From an uncultured Bacteroidales bacterium (GTDB taxonomy: Bacteria > Bacteroidota > Bacteroidia > Bacteroidales > Bacteroidaceae), in NCBI GenBank assembly GCA_902778265.1, contig CACYXI010000076.1, positions 1 through 35,593 of the forward strand: a stretch of 35,593 bases of DNA. Reading direction: 5' to 3'. The position numbers were made by a program, and so were the translations under genes. The notes under the pieces were generated by a model. The model was not told where the DNA came from. It made no database searches and saw only the letters and a list, made by a program, of their open reading frames with translations. Every line of letters starts with the position of its first letter. Within the stretch, counting starts at the first letter, position 1. This document shows positions 1-9,197 of this stretch, in pieces.

Positions 1-213
1 TGTCTCAAAGCCCTTCTTCAGCTTTGGGCGAATAGCCTTGTAGTTAGCCACGATGTTATTCCAACGAGTGCGCACACGCATCTGACCGTCAGAACGTGGA
101 TTTGTCATCTGAGTGATTTTCTCAGATACGATAGTCATTCCGTTCACCTGCTTGAAGGTGAGGTCGCCGACTGAGCCAACCTGCTTACGGAGAAGTCCTG
201 TAAATTTTGCCAT
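1..213 (-). CDS. Small conserved hypothetical protein (N-terminal 71 residues, cut by window edge)
   Basis: The minus strand reads from an ATG at 211-213 without a stop to the window edge, so only the first 71 residues are visible. The start is MAKFTGLLRKQVGSVGDLTF, followed by a basic region with NPRSDGQMRVRTRWNNI. The layout (short MAKF-type start, a GxVGxLTF turn, then an NPRS/R-rich strand) resembles small uncharacterised Bacteroidota proteins such as DUF6266-like families, but I cannot assign one firmly. There is no signal peptide. Its 5' flank is entirely tandem repeat (237-608), so its promoter either lies beyond the arrays or is embedded in them. Confidence 0.6.
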   Translation of the reverse strand, partial: MAKFTGLLRKQVGSVGDLTFKQVNGMTIVSEKITQMTNPRSDGQMRVRTRWNNIVANYKAIRPKLKKGFET

Positions 214-236
214 AGTGTTTGAATTTAAGTGTTAAT

Positions 237-393
237 GACTAAGGTCTAAGGTCTAAGGACTAAGGACTAAGGTCTAAGGACTAAGGACTAAGGACTAAGG
301 ACTAAGGACTAAGGACTAAGGACTAAGGACTAAGGTCTAAGGACTAAGGACTAAGGTCTAAGGATTAAGGTCTAAGGACTAAGGACTAAGGTC
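237..393. repeat. Heptanucleotide tandem array, unit TAAGGAC/TAAGGTC
   Basis: About 22 consecutive 7-bp units alternate between TAAGGAC and TAAGGTC, with one TAAGGAT variant near 361. The array lies 24 bp upstream of the start codon of the first gene and runs straight into a second heptamer array of different sequence. No open reading frame uses it. Near-identical units suggest recent expansion by slippage. Confidence 0.95.
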
Positions 394-400
394 TTTCAGC

Positions 401-608
401 CTTTGACTTTTGACCTTTGACTTTTGACTTTTGACCTTTGACTTTTGACCTTCGACTTTTGACTTTTGACCTTTGACTTTTGACTTTTGACCTTTGACTT
501 TTGACTTTTGACCTTTGACTTTTGACTTTTGACCTTTGACTTTTGACTTTTGACTTTTGACCTTTGACTTTTGACTTTTGACTTTTGACCTTTGACTTTT
601 TGACCTTT
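401..608. repeat. Heptanucleotide tandem array, unit TTTTGAC/CTTTGAC
   Basis: About 29 units of 7 bp read TTTTGAC or CTTTGAC, ending in a TTTTTGACC variant at 597-607. The two unit types alternate irregularly, giving local 14-bp and 21-bp higher-order periods. A minus-strand frame across it gives a Lys/Ser/Gln repeat peptide, which I regard as a by-product of the repeat. Confidence 0.95.
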
Positions 609-1239
609 ATGAAATGAATTGATACTTTGTTTTTTCATGGTTCTTTACTGATACAAAGCCCATACTTTGCTACGCAAAAGGTTGTGCTTTTCTCAGTATT
701 GAGAGGACGAAAAGAGTAGCGAAAGAGCAACTCTGGACTTCCTCACGTGTGCAAAGATATGTAATATTTGCGGAATATGCAAATATTTACGCTGATTTTA
801 ACATCGTTTAACTAAAGAAAGTGACAAAGTGACAAAGTGACATTATTTTCAAGCCATAACGATGAAAAAATTACATATTAATTTACGCGCGAACCTTATT
901 GTAAAGTAAATAGAATTGATAGCTTGTTGCATAAACCGCACTTTTGCACTTTTGCACTTTTAGGCTTATAATTCATCATTCTAAACTATAACCACACCGA
1001 AATGTTGGTTTCTCAGTCTTATGCAATTTTAACATATTTTTAATGCAAATTGCATAACAAACACATAAAAAACGCTAACACAACAGACGTATATATATCA
1101 AAAACAACAAATATAAAGTATCATTCCTAATACAATTGTGAAACGCGCCGTTTTTCAAAGGAAACCCACGCTATTATCATAATATTCGCCATATCTGATA
1201 ATCTGTACTCATGTTAATACACATCGGTTTTTCAAGTAC
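609..1239. other. Non-coding stretch with 8-bp repeats; possible small-RNA locus
   Basis: No credible gene is present. Direct repeats with an 8-bp period occur at about 822-846 (GTGACAAA units) and 938-961 (GCACTTTT, three units). The reverse complement of the latter unit recurs at 1281-1312 (AAAAGTGC units followed by GCACTTTT), so the two sites form a distant inverted pair. The 3' part ends at a strong plus-strand terminator (1243-1274) that has no upstream gene. Confidence 0.6.
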
Positions 1240-1275
1240 TCAAGCGGTTCGTTGTGAAACGAGCCGCTTTTTTTG
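1240..1275 (+). terminator. Rho-independent terminator without an upstream ORF
   Basis: AGCGGTTCGTT (1243-1253) pairs with AACGAGCCGCT (1258-1268) over 11 positions with one G-U pair. It closes a GTGA tetraloop and is followed by seven T. A related half-copy (GTGAAACGCGCCGTTTTT) sits near 1138. No plus-strand gene precedes it, so it probably ends a small RNA. Confidence 0.75.
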
Positions 1276-1363
1276 TGTCCGAAAAGTGCAAAAGTGCAAA
1301 AGTGCACTTTTGAAAACAAGGCATAGGGGATTAAGATTTTTACAATACCTTTAAAAATGCACA

Positions 1364-1396
1364 TAAAAAAAGTGCCATGCGAGAGCACGACACTTC
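1364..1396 (-). terminator. Rho-independent terminator of the flavodoxin transcript
   Basis: Read on the minus strand, AAGTG-T-CGTGC pairs with GCATG-G-CACTT around a TCTC loop, followed by a T run (complement of 1364-1371). It lies about 50 nt after the flavodoxin stop. Confidence 0.7.
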
Positions 1397-1448
1397 CTGC
1401 TATTTTAATAGCTTTGTGAAATTTGGGATTGGAATTGCGTATTTTTCT

Positions 1449-1943
1449 TTACAATGCTGGAGTGATAGCAGCAATCCAGGCATCAATGCGAGGGGCTGTC
1501 TTATCATCCTCATTGTCGTTGTCGAGGGCGAGACCAACGAACTTGCCGTCGGTTACTGCCTCTGAATCATCGAATGTGTATTCTGATGCATCAACAGCAC
1601 CAACGACGTTTGCACCTGCTGCCTTAGCTGCATTATAGATTTCTGCCATACCTCCGCAGAATGTGTCAGAATAGCTTGATGAGTCGCCACAGCCGAAGAG
1701 TGCTACGGTCTTGGCGCTGAGGTCAGCACCCTTGAGCACCTTGATACCGTCGTACCAATCGTCCTGCACTTCACCTGCACCCCATGTACTTGTACCGAGG
1801 ATGAGGTTCTCGTTTTCTGCCACTACGTCGGCTGTGAGGTCAGACACGCTGATAGCCTCTGTACCGAGTTTTGATGCGATTTCGTTTGCTATACCTTCGC
1901 AAGTTCCTGTTGAACTGCCATAAACTACGATAGTTTTTTTCAT
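1449..1943 (-). CDS. fldA: Flavodoxin (long-chain type)
   Basis: This 164-residue protein is a soluble FMN-binding electron carrier. The start is set at the ATG at 1941-1943 (MKKTIVVYGSSTGTCEGIAN); the upstream GTG would place repeat-element sequence in the protein. The phosphate-binding loop GSSTGTCEG covers residues 9-17. The 50s loop TSTWGAGEVQDDW (residues 51-63) has Trp54, and the 90s loop GCGDSSSYSDTFCGG (84-98) has Tyr91, the usual residues flanking the isoalloxazine ring. The long-chain insertion follows. The gene lies downstream of and co-directional with the DUF2023 gene; the spacer is entirely a family I palindromic element. Redox partners cannot be read here; pyruvate:ferredoxin/flavodoxin oxidoreductase is the usual one in anaerobes. 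Confidence 0.96.
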   Translation of the reverse strand: MKKTIVVYGSSTGTCEGIANEIASKLGTEAISVSDLTADVVAENENLILGTSTWGAGEVQDDWYDGIKVLKGADLSAKTVALFGCGDSSSYSDTFCGGMAEIYNAAKAAGANVVGAVDASEYTFDDSEAVTDGKFVGLALDNDNEDDKTAPRIDAWIAAITPAL

Positions 1944-1950
1944 AATTAGA

Positions 1951-2273
1951 AGACCCACCCCCTTACCTTTGACACATACTCCGATGTTCTTGCTCTGGCA
2001 AGCATCCCTATGGGCTGAGCGATCAACATCGGACTTCCCATAAAGGAAGGGGAGTAGAATGTATCATACCTTAGAGGGTATTAGGGCATTTTTTTTAGAA
2101 TTATTAATTTATAAATAGATAATTATCAATTATTCCACTCCCCTTTTAGCGTAATAGTTGTAACTACTCCCCTGGCACATACTCCGATGTTCTTGCTCTG
2201 GCAAGCATCCCTATGGGCTGAGCGATCAACATCGGACTTCCATTTATGGGAGGGGTAAGGGGGTGGGGCTGTC
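1951..2273. mobile_element. Family I palindromic element (copy I-A) filling the fldA spacer
   Basis: The element begins AGACCCACCCCCTTACC, 7 nt from the flavodoxin start codon. It ends GGGAGGGGTAAGGGGGTGGG plus GCTGTCT, where the DUF2023 stop codon begins. The ends are inverted repeats of about 38 bp. Each arm carries a nested cassette (1971-2038 and 2174-2241) beginning CACATACTCCGATGTT and ending AACATCGGACTTCC. The AT-rich core (about 2060-2170) is homologous to the core of copy I-B in the opposite orientation. It encodes no protein, so it looks like a non-autonomous element. Confidence 0.85.
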
Positions 2274-2603
2274 TCACGCTATATTCTCCCTCTGTTTCCT
2301 ATCACAGAAGCGTTCGCATTGACAACAGATGTCATAGCCGAGGAGAGCACCGATGATGAAGTCGTGCTCTGGAGATAGGCGTGCGAGAGGCTTATCCACG
2401 ATGATGCGGATAGCGTCGAGGCATTGCTTCTTACCGAAGAATATGTTGATGTTGGAATGCCCCACCCTCTGTATCACGTATTCTATACCCTGGCTCTTGA
2501 GGCGATTCACGGCGAAGTCCTCATAGCGGGCATTACAGGTGAAGAGGATCATCTGCCTCACACCTTTCTTATATTCGTAAATATGATTCATCAGCACCTT
2601 CAT
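2274..2603 (-). CDS. DUF2023 family protein
   Basis: This is a roughly 109-residue cytosolic protein of the DUF2023 family, function unknown. The ATG at 2601-2603 gives MKVLMNHIYEYKKGVRQM, the usual family start; a GTG at 2643-2645 would add 14 residues. The body is a compact alpha/beta protein, with RYEDFAVNRLKSQGIEYVIQ in the middle and LSPEHDFIIGALLGYDICCQ near the end. The C-terminus has a Cys cluster (CCQCERFC) that could bind metal or be redox active; this is inference. It is the first gene of a two-gene unit with flavodoxin, an arrangement I recall as recurrent in Bacteroidota, so a flavodoxin-related role is plausible but unproven. The stop TGA shares its final A with the end of element I-A. 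Confidence 0.88.
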   Translation of the reverse strand: MKVLMNHIYEYKKGVRQMILFTCNARYEDFAVNRLKSQGIEYVIQRVGHSNINIFFGKKQCLDAIRIIVDKPLARLSPEHDFIIGALLGYDICCQCERFCDRKQRENIA

Positions 2604-2647
2604 ATCGAGAGCCTGCTGAACTGTTTTGAGTTGTTCTGTTGACACCT

Positions 2648-2702
2648 TCTTTATTTACTATTTAGCTATTTACTATTTAGCTATTTACTATTTACTATTT
2701 TT
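2648..2702. repeat. Heptanucleotide-type repeat TATTTAC/TATTTAG in the DUF2023 leader
   Basis: Units TATTTAC and TATTTAG alternate, with an occasional extra C giving 15-bp superunits. It lies between the minus-strand promoter (2722-2754) and the DUF2023 start, so it is transcribed as 5' leader. Confidence 0.8.
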
Positions 2703-2721
2703 AATTGCGCTATTGCGAGTG

Positions 2722-2754
2722 CAAAATTACTGCTTTTTACAAACATACGCAATA
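2722..2754 (-). promoter_or_regulatory. Bacteroidota-type promoter for DUF2023-fldA
   Basis: On the minus strand the -7 box TAATTTTG (complement of 2722-2729) is preceded after 19 nt by ATTGCG (2749-2754). This fits the Bacteroidota pattern of a TTG-type -33 box and a TAnnTTTG -7 box. Confidence 0.7.
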
Positions 2755-2800
2755 CCCAGAAATTATGATTTTCGCTTATGAACAAATCACGATTTTTGAG

Positions 2801-2833
2801 TATTGCGTATATATAACGAAAACTGTACCTTTG
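2801..2833 (+). promoter_or_regulatory. Bacteroidota-type promoter, divergent from the DUF2023 promoter
   Basis: TATTG (2801-2805), a 20-nt spacer, then TACCTTTG (2826-2833). It almost mirrors the promoter on the other strand (TATTGCG, spacer, TAnnTTTGCAC). It would drive the short ORF at 2890 and possibly enolase. Confidence 0.7.
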
Positions 2834-2856
2834 CACCCGAAAAATGGAACAATAAA

Positions 2857-2886
2857 ATTGTACATTGTAAATGGTAAATTGTACTT
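2857..2886. repeat. TACATTG-TAAATGG-TAAATTG heptad repeat in a 5' leader
   Basis: Four 7-bp units (TACATTG, TAAATGG, TAAATTG, TACTTGA) sit between the promoter at 2801-2833 and the ATG at 2890. The same motif recurs at about 14777-14806 and, in a variant form, inside the FMN riboswitch loop at about 25201-25230. Confidence 0.8.
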
Positions 2887-3050
2887 GACATGATGAAAAA
2901 GAAATCAATCAAATTACTCGTCGCGTTGTCGATGTTGCAGGGACTTGCAGGAAAAGCCTATGCTACGGCATTTATGGTGATGGGCTACGAGAAAGCAATG
3001 GAGGTTCTGGCTAAGAATCCGACGATTACAGCGTATTTCGTGCTTGATGA

Positions 3051-4637
<1,587 letters not shown>

Positions 4638-4699
4638 ATGTATCAACATAAACTATTGTGACCAGAAAAACCTTTAACCTTTTGAATAAACGATTTTGA

Positions 4700-4738
4700 A
4701 AAAACATCAGCTACATTGTGAAATGTGGCTGATGTTTT
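4700..4738. terminator. Hairpin terminator after enolase
   Basis: ACATCAGCTACATT pairs with AATGTGGCTGATGT around GTGA (one G-U or mismatch position). It is flanked by A-rich sequence on the left and TTTTGC on the right, about 65 nt after the enolase stop. Confidence 0.8.
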
Positions 4739-4774
4739 GCAAAAAGAAATAAATGAAAAATGATAAATATAATT

Positions 4775-5164
4775 ATGGAAAGAAGACAAAAAATTATAAC
4801 TTTGTGGCTGATGACTATCTGTGTTTTTGCATGCCACACAATTACTGACATTCTCCCAATGTTCTGGGGTGAGAATATGGCAATTATTGCCACCGACGGC
4901 AACGCAGATCAAGGAATGATGGCATTTATGATGATACTCTCGTATTCCATACCTGCCTGCGGAATATTCTGTCTGCTGACAGACAGTCGTGCCAAGCTAT
5001 TGCGAATTGTGAATGCGGTTCTGGCAATCCTTGTAGGATTGTTCAACGTGGCTCATGCCTTTATGGAATTACCTTCTGACAACGCAGGACAATATGCCAT
5101 TTTGCCAATGATGGTAGTCATCGGTTGTGTGCTGTCATGGCATTCTATAAAATTTATAAAGTAA
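4775..5164 (+). CDS. Small four-helix membrane protein, unknown function
   Basis: The frame gives 129 residues from the ATG at 4775 (MERRQKIITLWLMTICVFAC); an ATG at 4760 would add MINII. Four hydrophobic segments are visible, at approximately residues 7-25, 45-65, 75-95 and 108-124, each followed by charged residues, so it is probably an integral inner-membrane protein. I do not recognise the family, though DoxX/DUF-type small membrane proteins have this size. It sits between the enolase terminator and a methyltransferase gene 73 nt downstream and may be co-transcribed with it. Confidence 0.7.
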   Translation: MERRQKIITLWLMTICVFACHTITDILPMFWGENMAIIATDGNADQGMMAFMMILSYSIPACGIFCLLTDSRAKLLRIVNAVLAILVGLFNVAHAFMELPSDNAGQYAILPMMVVIGCVLSWHSIKFIK

Positions 5165-5237
5165 AAGATTATAAGTAAAAAGTATTGTTACGATAGATTT
5201 TTTACTTCTTACTTTTTAATTTTAAATTTATCAGATT

Positions 5238-5849
5238 ATGGGATTTCTGAGAAAACTTTTCAGCAACTGCGCCAAACCACAAGGACGAATGGGACGTGTA
5301 ATGCTGAAATTTATGAACGCGAGTCATGGCCCGCTCAACAACTGGGGACTGGATCTTGTAAAGGTTCAAGACGGATGGACGATGCTCGATATTGGCTTTG
5401 GTGGTGGGGCTTCGCTTAAACGAATGCTCAAACGTAGTAAGGGCGGTAAGGTATATGGTATCGACATTTCAGAGGAGAGTGTGAAAAAAGCACGTAAACT
5501 GAATGCCGATGTATTGGACAAGCAGATATTCATACAACAAGGCTCTGTTACCCAACTGCCTTACGATGATTGGAAATTCGACCTCGTAACGGCGGTAGAG
5601 GCCGTTTATTTCTGGCCTAACCTACCCGAGTGCATCAAGGAAGTGTATCGAGTTCTGAAGCCTGGTGGTCGCTTCGCCATTATGGTAGAGGTCGTCGTAA
5701 CCAATTCAAAATGGCTTGACTTTGTGGAAGGTATGACTGCCTACCCACCAGAACAGCTTCAGAAGTTTCTCGAAGATGCAGGTTTCAAGAATACGGAGAT
5801 ACATAGGATGAAACCGTCGTATGCAACAATTATTGGAGTGAAACAGTAA
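5238..5849 (+). CDS. Class I SAM-dependent methyltransferase (UbiE/Methyltransf_11 type)
   Basis: This 203-residue cytosolic protein has a Rossmann-fold methyltransferase core. The SAM-binding motif I is MLDIGFGGGASLKRML at about residues 49-64. Motif II is KVYGIDISEESVKKAR (71-86), with acidic Asp in GIDIS contacting the SAM ribose. FDLVTAVEAVYFWPNLPECI (around 115-134) and VYRVLKPGGRFAIMVE follow, as is typical of UbiE-like enzymes. The substrate cannot be inferred: small-molecule methylation is usual, and there is no menaquinone gene nearby. The N-terminal basic segment MGFLRKLFSNCAKPQGRMGR is short. A family II element begins 6 nt after the stop. Confidence 0.9.
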   Translation: MGFLRKLFSNCAKPQGRMGRVMLKFMNASHGPLNNWGLDLVKVQDGWTMLDIGFGGGASLKRMLKRSKGGKVYGIDISEESVKKARKLNADVLDKQIFIQQGSVTQLPYDDWKFDLVTAVEAVYFWPNLPECIKEVYRVLKPGGRFAIMVEVVVTNSKWLDFVEGMTAYPPEQLQKFLEDAGFKNTEIHRMKPSYATIIGVKQ

Positions 5850-5855
5850 AAGAAC

Positions 5856-6052
5856 GGCCTCTCCCCCCGCCCTCCCCCGTAGGGAGGGAGCCGATTCGAC
5901 AAAGAATTCGCAATGGAAAAATCCCCCAAAAATATTACTGATTAATTTGTCTTTAATTTCAATCATACCCCTTTCTCTTTCCGGCTCCCTCCCTACGGGT
6001 GGAAGTCCGATGTTGATAACATCGGAGTATGTGCAAAGCGGGGGGAGAGGCC
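5856..6052. mobile_element. Family II palindromic element (copy II-1) between methyltransferase and ZIP gene
   Basis: The left arm starts GGCCTCTCCCCCCGCCCTCC at 5856. The right arm (5981-6052) is its reverse complement, interrupted by the short nested cassette GAAGTCCGATGTTGATAACA plus TCGGAGTATGTG (about 6002-6034). The AT-rich core spans 5900-5980. The right end GGGGGGAGAGGCC runs into the ZIP reading frame. Confidence 0.85.
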
Positions 6053-6819
6053 TCTTTTTGTTGCTTATCCCCTTACTCGGCACTATGCTCGGCTCGGCCT
6101 TTGTATTCTTTATGCGAGGCGAGATGTCAGACAGGCTACAGAAGTCGCTACTCGGTTTTGCATCGGGTGTTATGGTGGCTGCATCCGTATGGTCGCTTCT
6201 TATTCCATCGATGGAAATGACAGAGGAAAGCGGACGCGGAGCGGTAGTACCTGCTGCCGTTGGTTTCCTATTGGGCATAGGCTTTCTGCTACTCATCGAC
6301 GTACTGACACCACATCTGCATATAGGTACCGACAAGCCAGAGGGCATAAGGTCGCATCTCTCAAAAACGGCGATGTTAGCTTTGGCTGTCACCATCCACA
6401 ACCTACCAGAGGGTATGGCTGTGGGTGTTGTCTTTGCCGGAGCGGAGAGTGGCGACTCGTATATCTCGCTTACCAGCGCCATCGCCGTAGCATTGGGTAT
6501 CGCCATACAGAACGTGCCAGAAGGTGCTATCATTTCGATGCCTATGCGAGCAGCTGGCAACTCCAAGTGGCGGTCGTTCCTTATCGGTTCGCTAAGTGGT
6601 GCGGTAGAGCCTATCGGCGCTATTGTCGTAATACTGTTGGCTTCATTAGTCATGCCCATACTGCCGTATATGCTTGCCTTTGCAGCTGGAGCCATGTTCT
6701 ACGTGGTAGTGGAGGAACTTATCCCCGAAGCATCAAGCGGTAAGCACAGCAATCTCAGCACCATAGGTTTCGCCATTGGTTTTGTCCTTATGATGGTGCT
6801 CGATGTGGTAATGGGGTGA
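6010..6819 (+). CDS. ZIP family metal (zinc/iron) transporter
   Basis: This inner-membrane divalent metal importer has about eight helices. The signature HNLPEGMAVG (helix IV) and QNVPEGAIIS (helix V) carry the His/Asn/Glu metal site of ZIP proteins. The family core begins at LFLLLIPLLGTMLGSAFVFF, followed by EMSDRLQKSLLGFASGVMVA. The start is unclear. The ATG at 6010 lies inside the nested cassette of element II-1 and gives an N-terminus MLITSEYVQSGGRG encoded wholly by the repeat. TTG codons at 6058 and 6061 would start exactly at the conserved core. The frame is also open further upstream to 5947. I annotate the ATG; either way the element has replaced the native 5' end. Confidence 0.9.
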   Translation: MLITSEYVQSGGRGLFLLLIPLLGTMLGSAFVFFMRGEMSDRLQKSLLGFASGVMVAASVWSLLIPSMEMTEESGRGAVVPAAVGFLLGIGFLLLIDVLTPHLHIGTDKPEGIRSHLSKTAMLALAVTIHNLPEGMAVGVVFAGAESGDSYISLTSAIAVALGIAIQNVPEGAIISMPMRAAGNSKWRSFLIGSLSGAVEPIGAIVVILLASLVMPILPYMLAFAAGAMFYVVVEELIPEASSGKHSNLSTIGFAIGFVLMMVLDVVMG

Positions 6820-6840
6820 ATAGTTTTCAATTAACGTTTT

Positions 6841-6876
6841 TCAATTAACAATTAATAATTATTAATTGTTAATTGA
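6841..6876. terminator. Bidirectional hairpin between convergent genes
   Basis: TCAATTAACAATTAATA pairs with TATTAATTGTTAATTGA, a near-perfect AT-only palindrome. The last codons and stop of the minus-strand lipoprotein gene (stop at 6862-6864) lie inside it, so it overlaps the coding end. The low GC makes it a weak terminator. Confidence 0.55.
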
Positions 6877-7662
6877 TAGTACATCTTTCATATCAACATT
6901 ACTGAATGTCACGTCGATATGCTTGTCATGCCCTTCAACCTGATACCTGTATGTAATGGTCTTGTTAAGCGCAACCATTGCCTGAATGAAAGACTGAACA
7001 CTCGGACTGCTTTTCAACTGATTCTTTGAAGCGGTTCTCAGAGCATCCTTATCCAAACTGTCGAGAATGTTAACAGAGAACATCTTGCCATCCATCGTTA
7101 TGACATAAACCAAGACGTTGCCCTCCCAGAAAGAATCTGTAATACTAACACCAGGCTCCAAATTTACCGGCATATTACTACGCTCCGAATTAACCGTATT
7201 GTCAATAAGCATCTGCGCAGCCTTCTCTGCCGAAATATCGAGATTATCGGCATTGGCAAGTTCCTCATTACTAACGGTAACGGATGCTGTCTTGCCTGTT
7301 TTCTTACCCTTATACGAGAACGTAAGCGAAGCCTTGGCATCCACAATAGCACTAACGAGTTTCCTTGTGCTTGAGTTACGCACCATCACACAGACGAAGT
7401 TATCCTTCACCACGTTCAAGTCACCCTCAAAGATACTCTTGTCCGTGAATTTCTCATCAACGAGATAAGAGAACGTCACATTATCATTCTCGTAGGTGAT
7501 ATTCGTTATCTCGCCTATAACACCGAGTTTGATAGGCATCTGCCTCTGAGCCTTCTCTATCTCCTGCTTCAGAAGCATCTTTTTCGCGGTACTCTTATCA
7601 CATGACACAAACATCACGCTGAGCGATAGCACCATCATAAATGCAAGAAACACTTTCTTCAT
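6862..7662 (-). CDS. Lipoprotein of unknown function with duplicated domain
   Basis: This 266-residue predicted lipoprotein has signal MKKVFLAFMMVLSLSVMFVS and the lipobox Cys21 (VSC|DK). Two halves share a pattern. One runs from QRQMPIKLGVIGEITNITYE and the other from RSNMPVNLEPGVSITDSFWE, each followed by beta strands with a conserved Met-Pro-x-x-Leu start and an x-Ile-Thr turn, suggesting an internal duplication of about 110 residues. This layout is seen in uncharacterised Bacteroidales lipoproteins; no catalytic motif is visible. It has its own promoter at 7924-7956 with a roughly 255-nt leader. Convergent with the ZIP gene; no functional link is implied. Confidence 0.75.
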   Translation of the reverse strand: MKKVFLAFMMVLSLSVMFVSCDKSTAKKMLLKQEIEKAQRQMPIKLGVIGEITNITYENDNVTFSYLVDEKFTDKSIFEGDLNVVKDNFVCVMVRNSSTRKLVSAIVDAKASLTFSYKGKKTGKTASVTVSNEELANADNLDISAEKAAQMLIDNTVNSERSNMPVNLEPGVSITDSFWEGNVLVYVITMDGKMFSVNILDSLDKDALRTASKNQLKSSPSVQSFIQAMVALNKTITYRYQVEGHDKHIDVTFSNVDMKDVLSINN

Positions 7663-8185
7663 AATTTTTTTCCAATTTATATTATTTACTTAACCTCCAC
7701 CAAATGAGTAAATGAACCTTTGAGTTTCGAAGAAGAAACGCTAACCTCTATCCTACCCTTCTCCTCCTGTGGCTGAATTCACCTTTCCTCGCCGTTCATT
7801 CGTCCGTTGTAAATGGGAGTCAGAAGGAATATAGGGAGCGAAGGAGAAGCAAAGGAAGAGCGAAGGAAGAGCGGACTTACTTGCCCCCTACGAGCAAAGG
7901 GCTTTTATCCTTTTTTCCTGCTGCAAAGTTACTGCTTTTTTCTGAAATCTGCAATACCTTTCCCACAGCTCATAACATCATTTCCCACAATTTGTGATTT
8001 GTCCTTAGAAGAATGCGTTGAATGCAATTTCAAAGTTGCATCGAGTTTACTCTTTACCTTTTTACCTCTCCCCAAACACGAAAAGGTAAAAAGGTAAAAG
8101 GTAAAAGGTAAAGTGGTAAAGTATAAGAAAAGCGAAAGTGCAAATGCAACAATCAGTTATTAATGTGAGGCACATCGAGTGAAGG
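7663..8185. other. Long leader and repeat-bearing intergenic region
   Basis: No gene is visible. The region contains the promoter of the lipoprotein gene (7924-7956). Between it and the gene are imperfect AGCGAAGGA repeats (about 7838-7875). Beyond the promoter is a heptad array AAGGTAA at 8083-8118, partly inverted against TTTACCTTTTTACCT at about 8050-8068. The AGCGAAGGA motif recurs near 20678-20696 and 34860-34875. Confidence 0.6.
7924..7956 (-). promoter_or_regulatory. Bacteroidota-type promoter for the lipoprotein gene
   Basis: On the minus strand TATTGC (complement of 7951-7956), a 19-nt spacer and TAACTTTG (7924-7931). The architecture matches the promoters at 2722-2754 and 14839-14870. 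Confidence 0.7.
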
Positions 8186-8220
8186 AAAAAGCATGGGGTC
8201 GCGTTTTTTGCGACCCCATC
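8186..8220 (-). terminator. Terminator of the TPR gene
   Basis: Minus-strand ATGGGGTCGC and GCGACCCCAT form a perfect 10-bp stem around an A-rich loop, followed by GCTTTTTCC. It lies about 100 nt after the stop at 8316. Confidence 0.75.
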
Positions 8221-8315
8221 AAAAGAATGCCCTGGTTATGGGCTTTTCTAAGAGGATAAAATATGGTTTCGTAAGTATAATCATTAAAGATTAGGTAAGG
8301 CAAAGAACGGATTTG

Positions 8316-9077
8316 CTACACTTTCAATTCCTTGGCTTTCGCTTCATCATCCTTCGCTTTTTGCATCAATTTCTTTTTCTTTACAGAATCAGACTCCTTT
8401 TGAGCCAGTTTCTTGTGACATTCAGCTCTATTGCCGTATGCAAGGGCATTGTTAGGATCTAACTCTATGGCCTTGTTATAGTCTGCCAACGCCCCTATCC
8501 TATCATTTAATTCCGACTTCAGAGAACCGCGACTGATATATGCGTTTACATAATCAGGTCTCAGTTCGATTGAAACGTCGAAATCCTTTATTGCGCCCTC
8601 TATGTCATTCTGATAGAATTTGAGAACACCACGATTATAGTATGCCAGTACAAAGCTGGAATCCAGTTCAATAGCCTTGTCAAAGTCGGGCTTTGCACCC
8701 TCCCAGTCGTGCATTTCCGACTTCGTATTGCCACGGTTGTAATATGTCACTGCATCATTAGGGGCTAACTCAATAGCCTTGTTATAGTCCTGTATTGCGC
8801 CCATCTTATCACCCATGTATGACTTCAGATTGCCACGATTGCAATACGCGAGAGCAAGCTCAGGATTTAACTTGATTGCCTTGTTATAATCCTTCATAGC
8901 GCCCTTCTGATCGTCAAACTGAACCTTTAGCTTGCCACGATTAACGTATGCGACTGCATCATCTGGATTTGACTCAATCGCCTGGTTATAGTGTTCCAAG
9001 TTTTCATTCTCTTCAGCATTCAGAGTGCCATTATTTATTGCCATTATAAGGCGTTCCCAGAGTAACTTTAATATCAT
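8316..9077 (-). CDS. TPR-repeat protein
   Basis: The protein has about six tandem tetratricopeptide repeats of 34 residues with the consensus AYxNRGxxK...GAIxDYNKAIELxP, for example LALAYCNRGNLKSYMGDKMG and NALAYGNRAECHKKLAQKES. It is a scaffold-type interaction protein. There is no signal peptide, so it is probably cytosolic. The longest start (9077) gives MILKLLWERLIMAINNG; the second Met, giving MAINNGTLNA at 9042-9044, is equally likely. The C-terminus is a charged Lys/Glu/Asp-rich helix. Partners are unknown. It is separated from the Sel1 gene by a terminator, so it is not part of that operon. Confidence 0.85.
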   Translation of the reverse strand: MILKLLWERLIMAINNGTLNAEENENLEHYNQAIESNPDDAVAYVNRGKLKVQFDDQKGAMKDYNKAIKLNPELALAYCNRGNLKSYMGDKMGAIQDYNKAIELAPNDAVTYYNRGNTKSEMHDWEGAKPDFDKAIELDSSFVLAYYNRGVLKFYQNDIEGAIKDFDVSIELRPDYVNAYISRGSLKSELNDRIGALADYNKAIELDPNNALAYGNRAECHKKLAQKESDSVKKKKLMQKAKDDEAKAKELKV

Positions 9078-9189
9078 ACGGTATCTGCTTAGGTCTTAAT
9101 TACAAGTTAATACTATTCATACCTTACGGTAATACTGTTAAATCTACACATTACATCGGTTTTATGCAGAGATGATGGAGATATGAGTG

Positions 9190-9197
9190 CAAAGATA
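9190..9197 (-). promoter_or_regulatory. Probable -7 box (TATCTTTG) for the TPR gene
   Basis: TATCTTTGCAC on the minus strand, about 110 nt upstream of the longest start. A clear -33 box is not obvious in the A/T-rich flank. Confidence 0.5.

Noticed and set aside
237-608. CRISPR array
   Set aside because: Units are 7 bp in direct tandem without spacers, and no cas genes are present.
396-638. Minus-strand open frame encoding a Lys/Ser/Gln heptad protein
   Set aside because: It is the translation of the TTTTGAC tandem array; any frame across a stop-free 7-bp repeat stays open. There is no leader or family support.
5706-6695. Long minus-strand frame opposite the methyltransferase and ZIP genes
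   Set aside because: It is antisense to two well supported genes, crosses the palindromic element and shows no family features.
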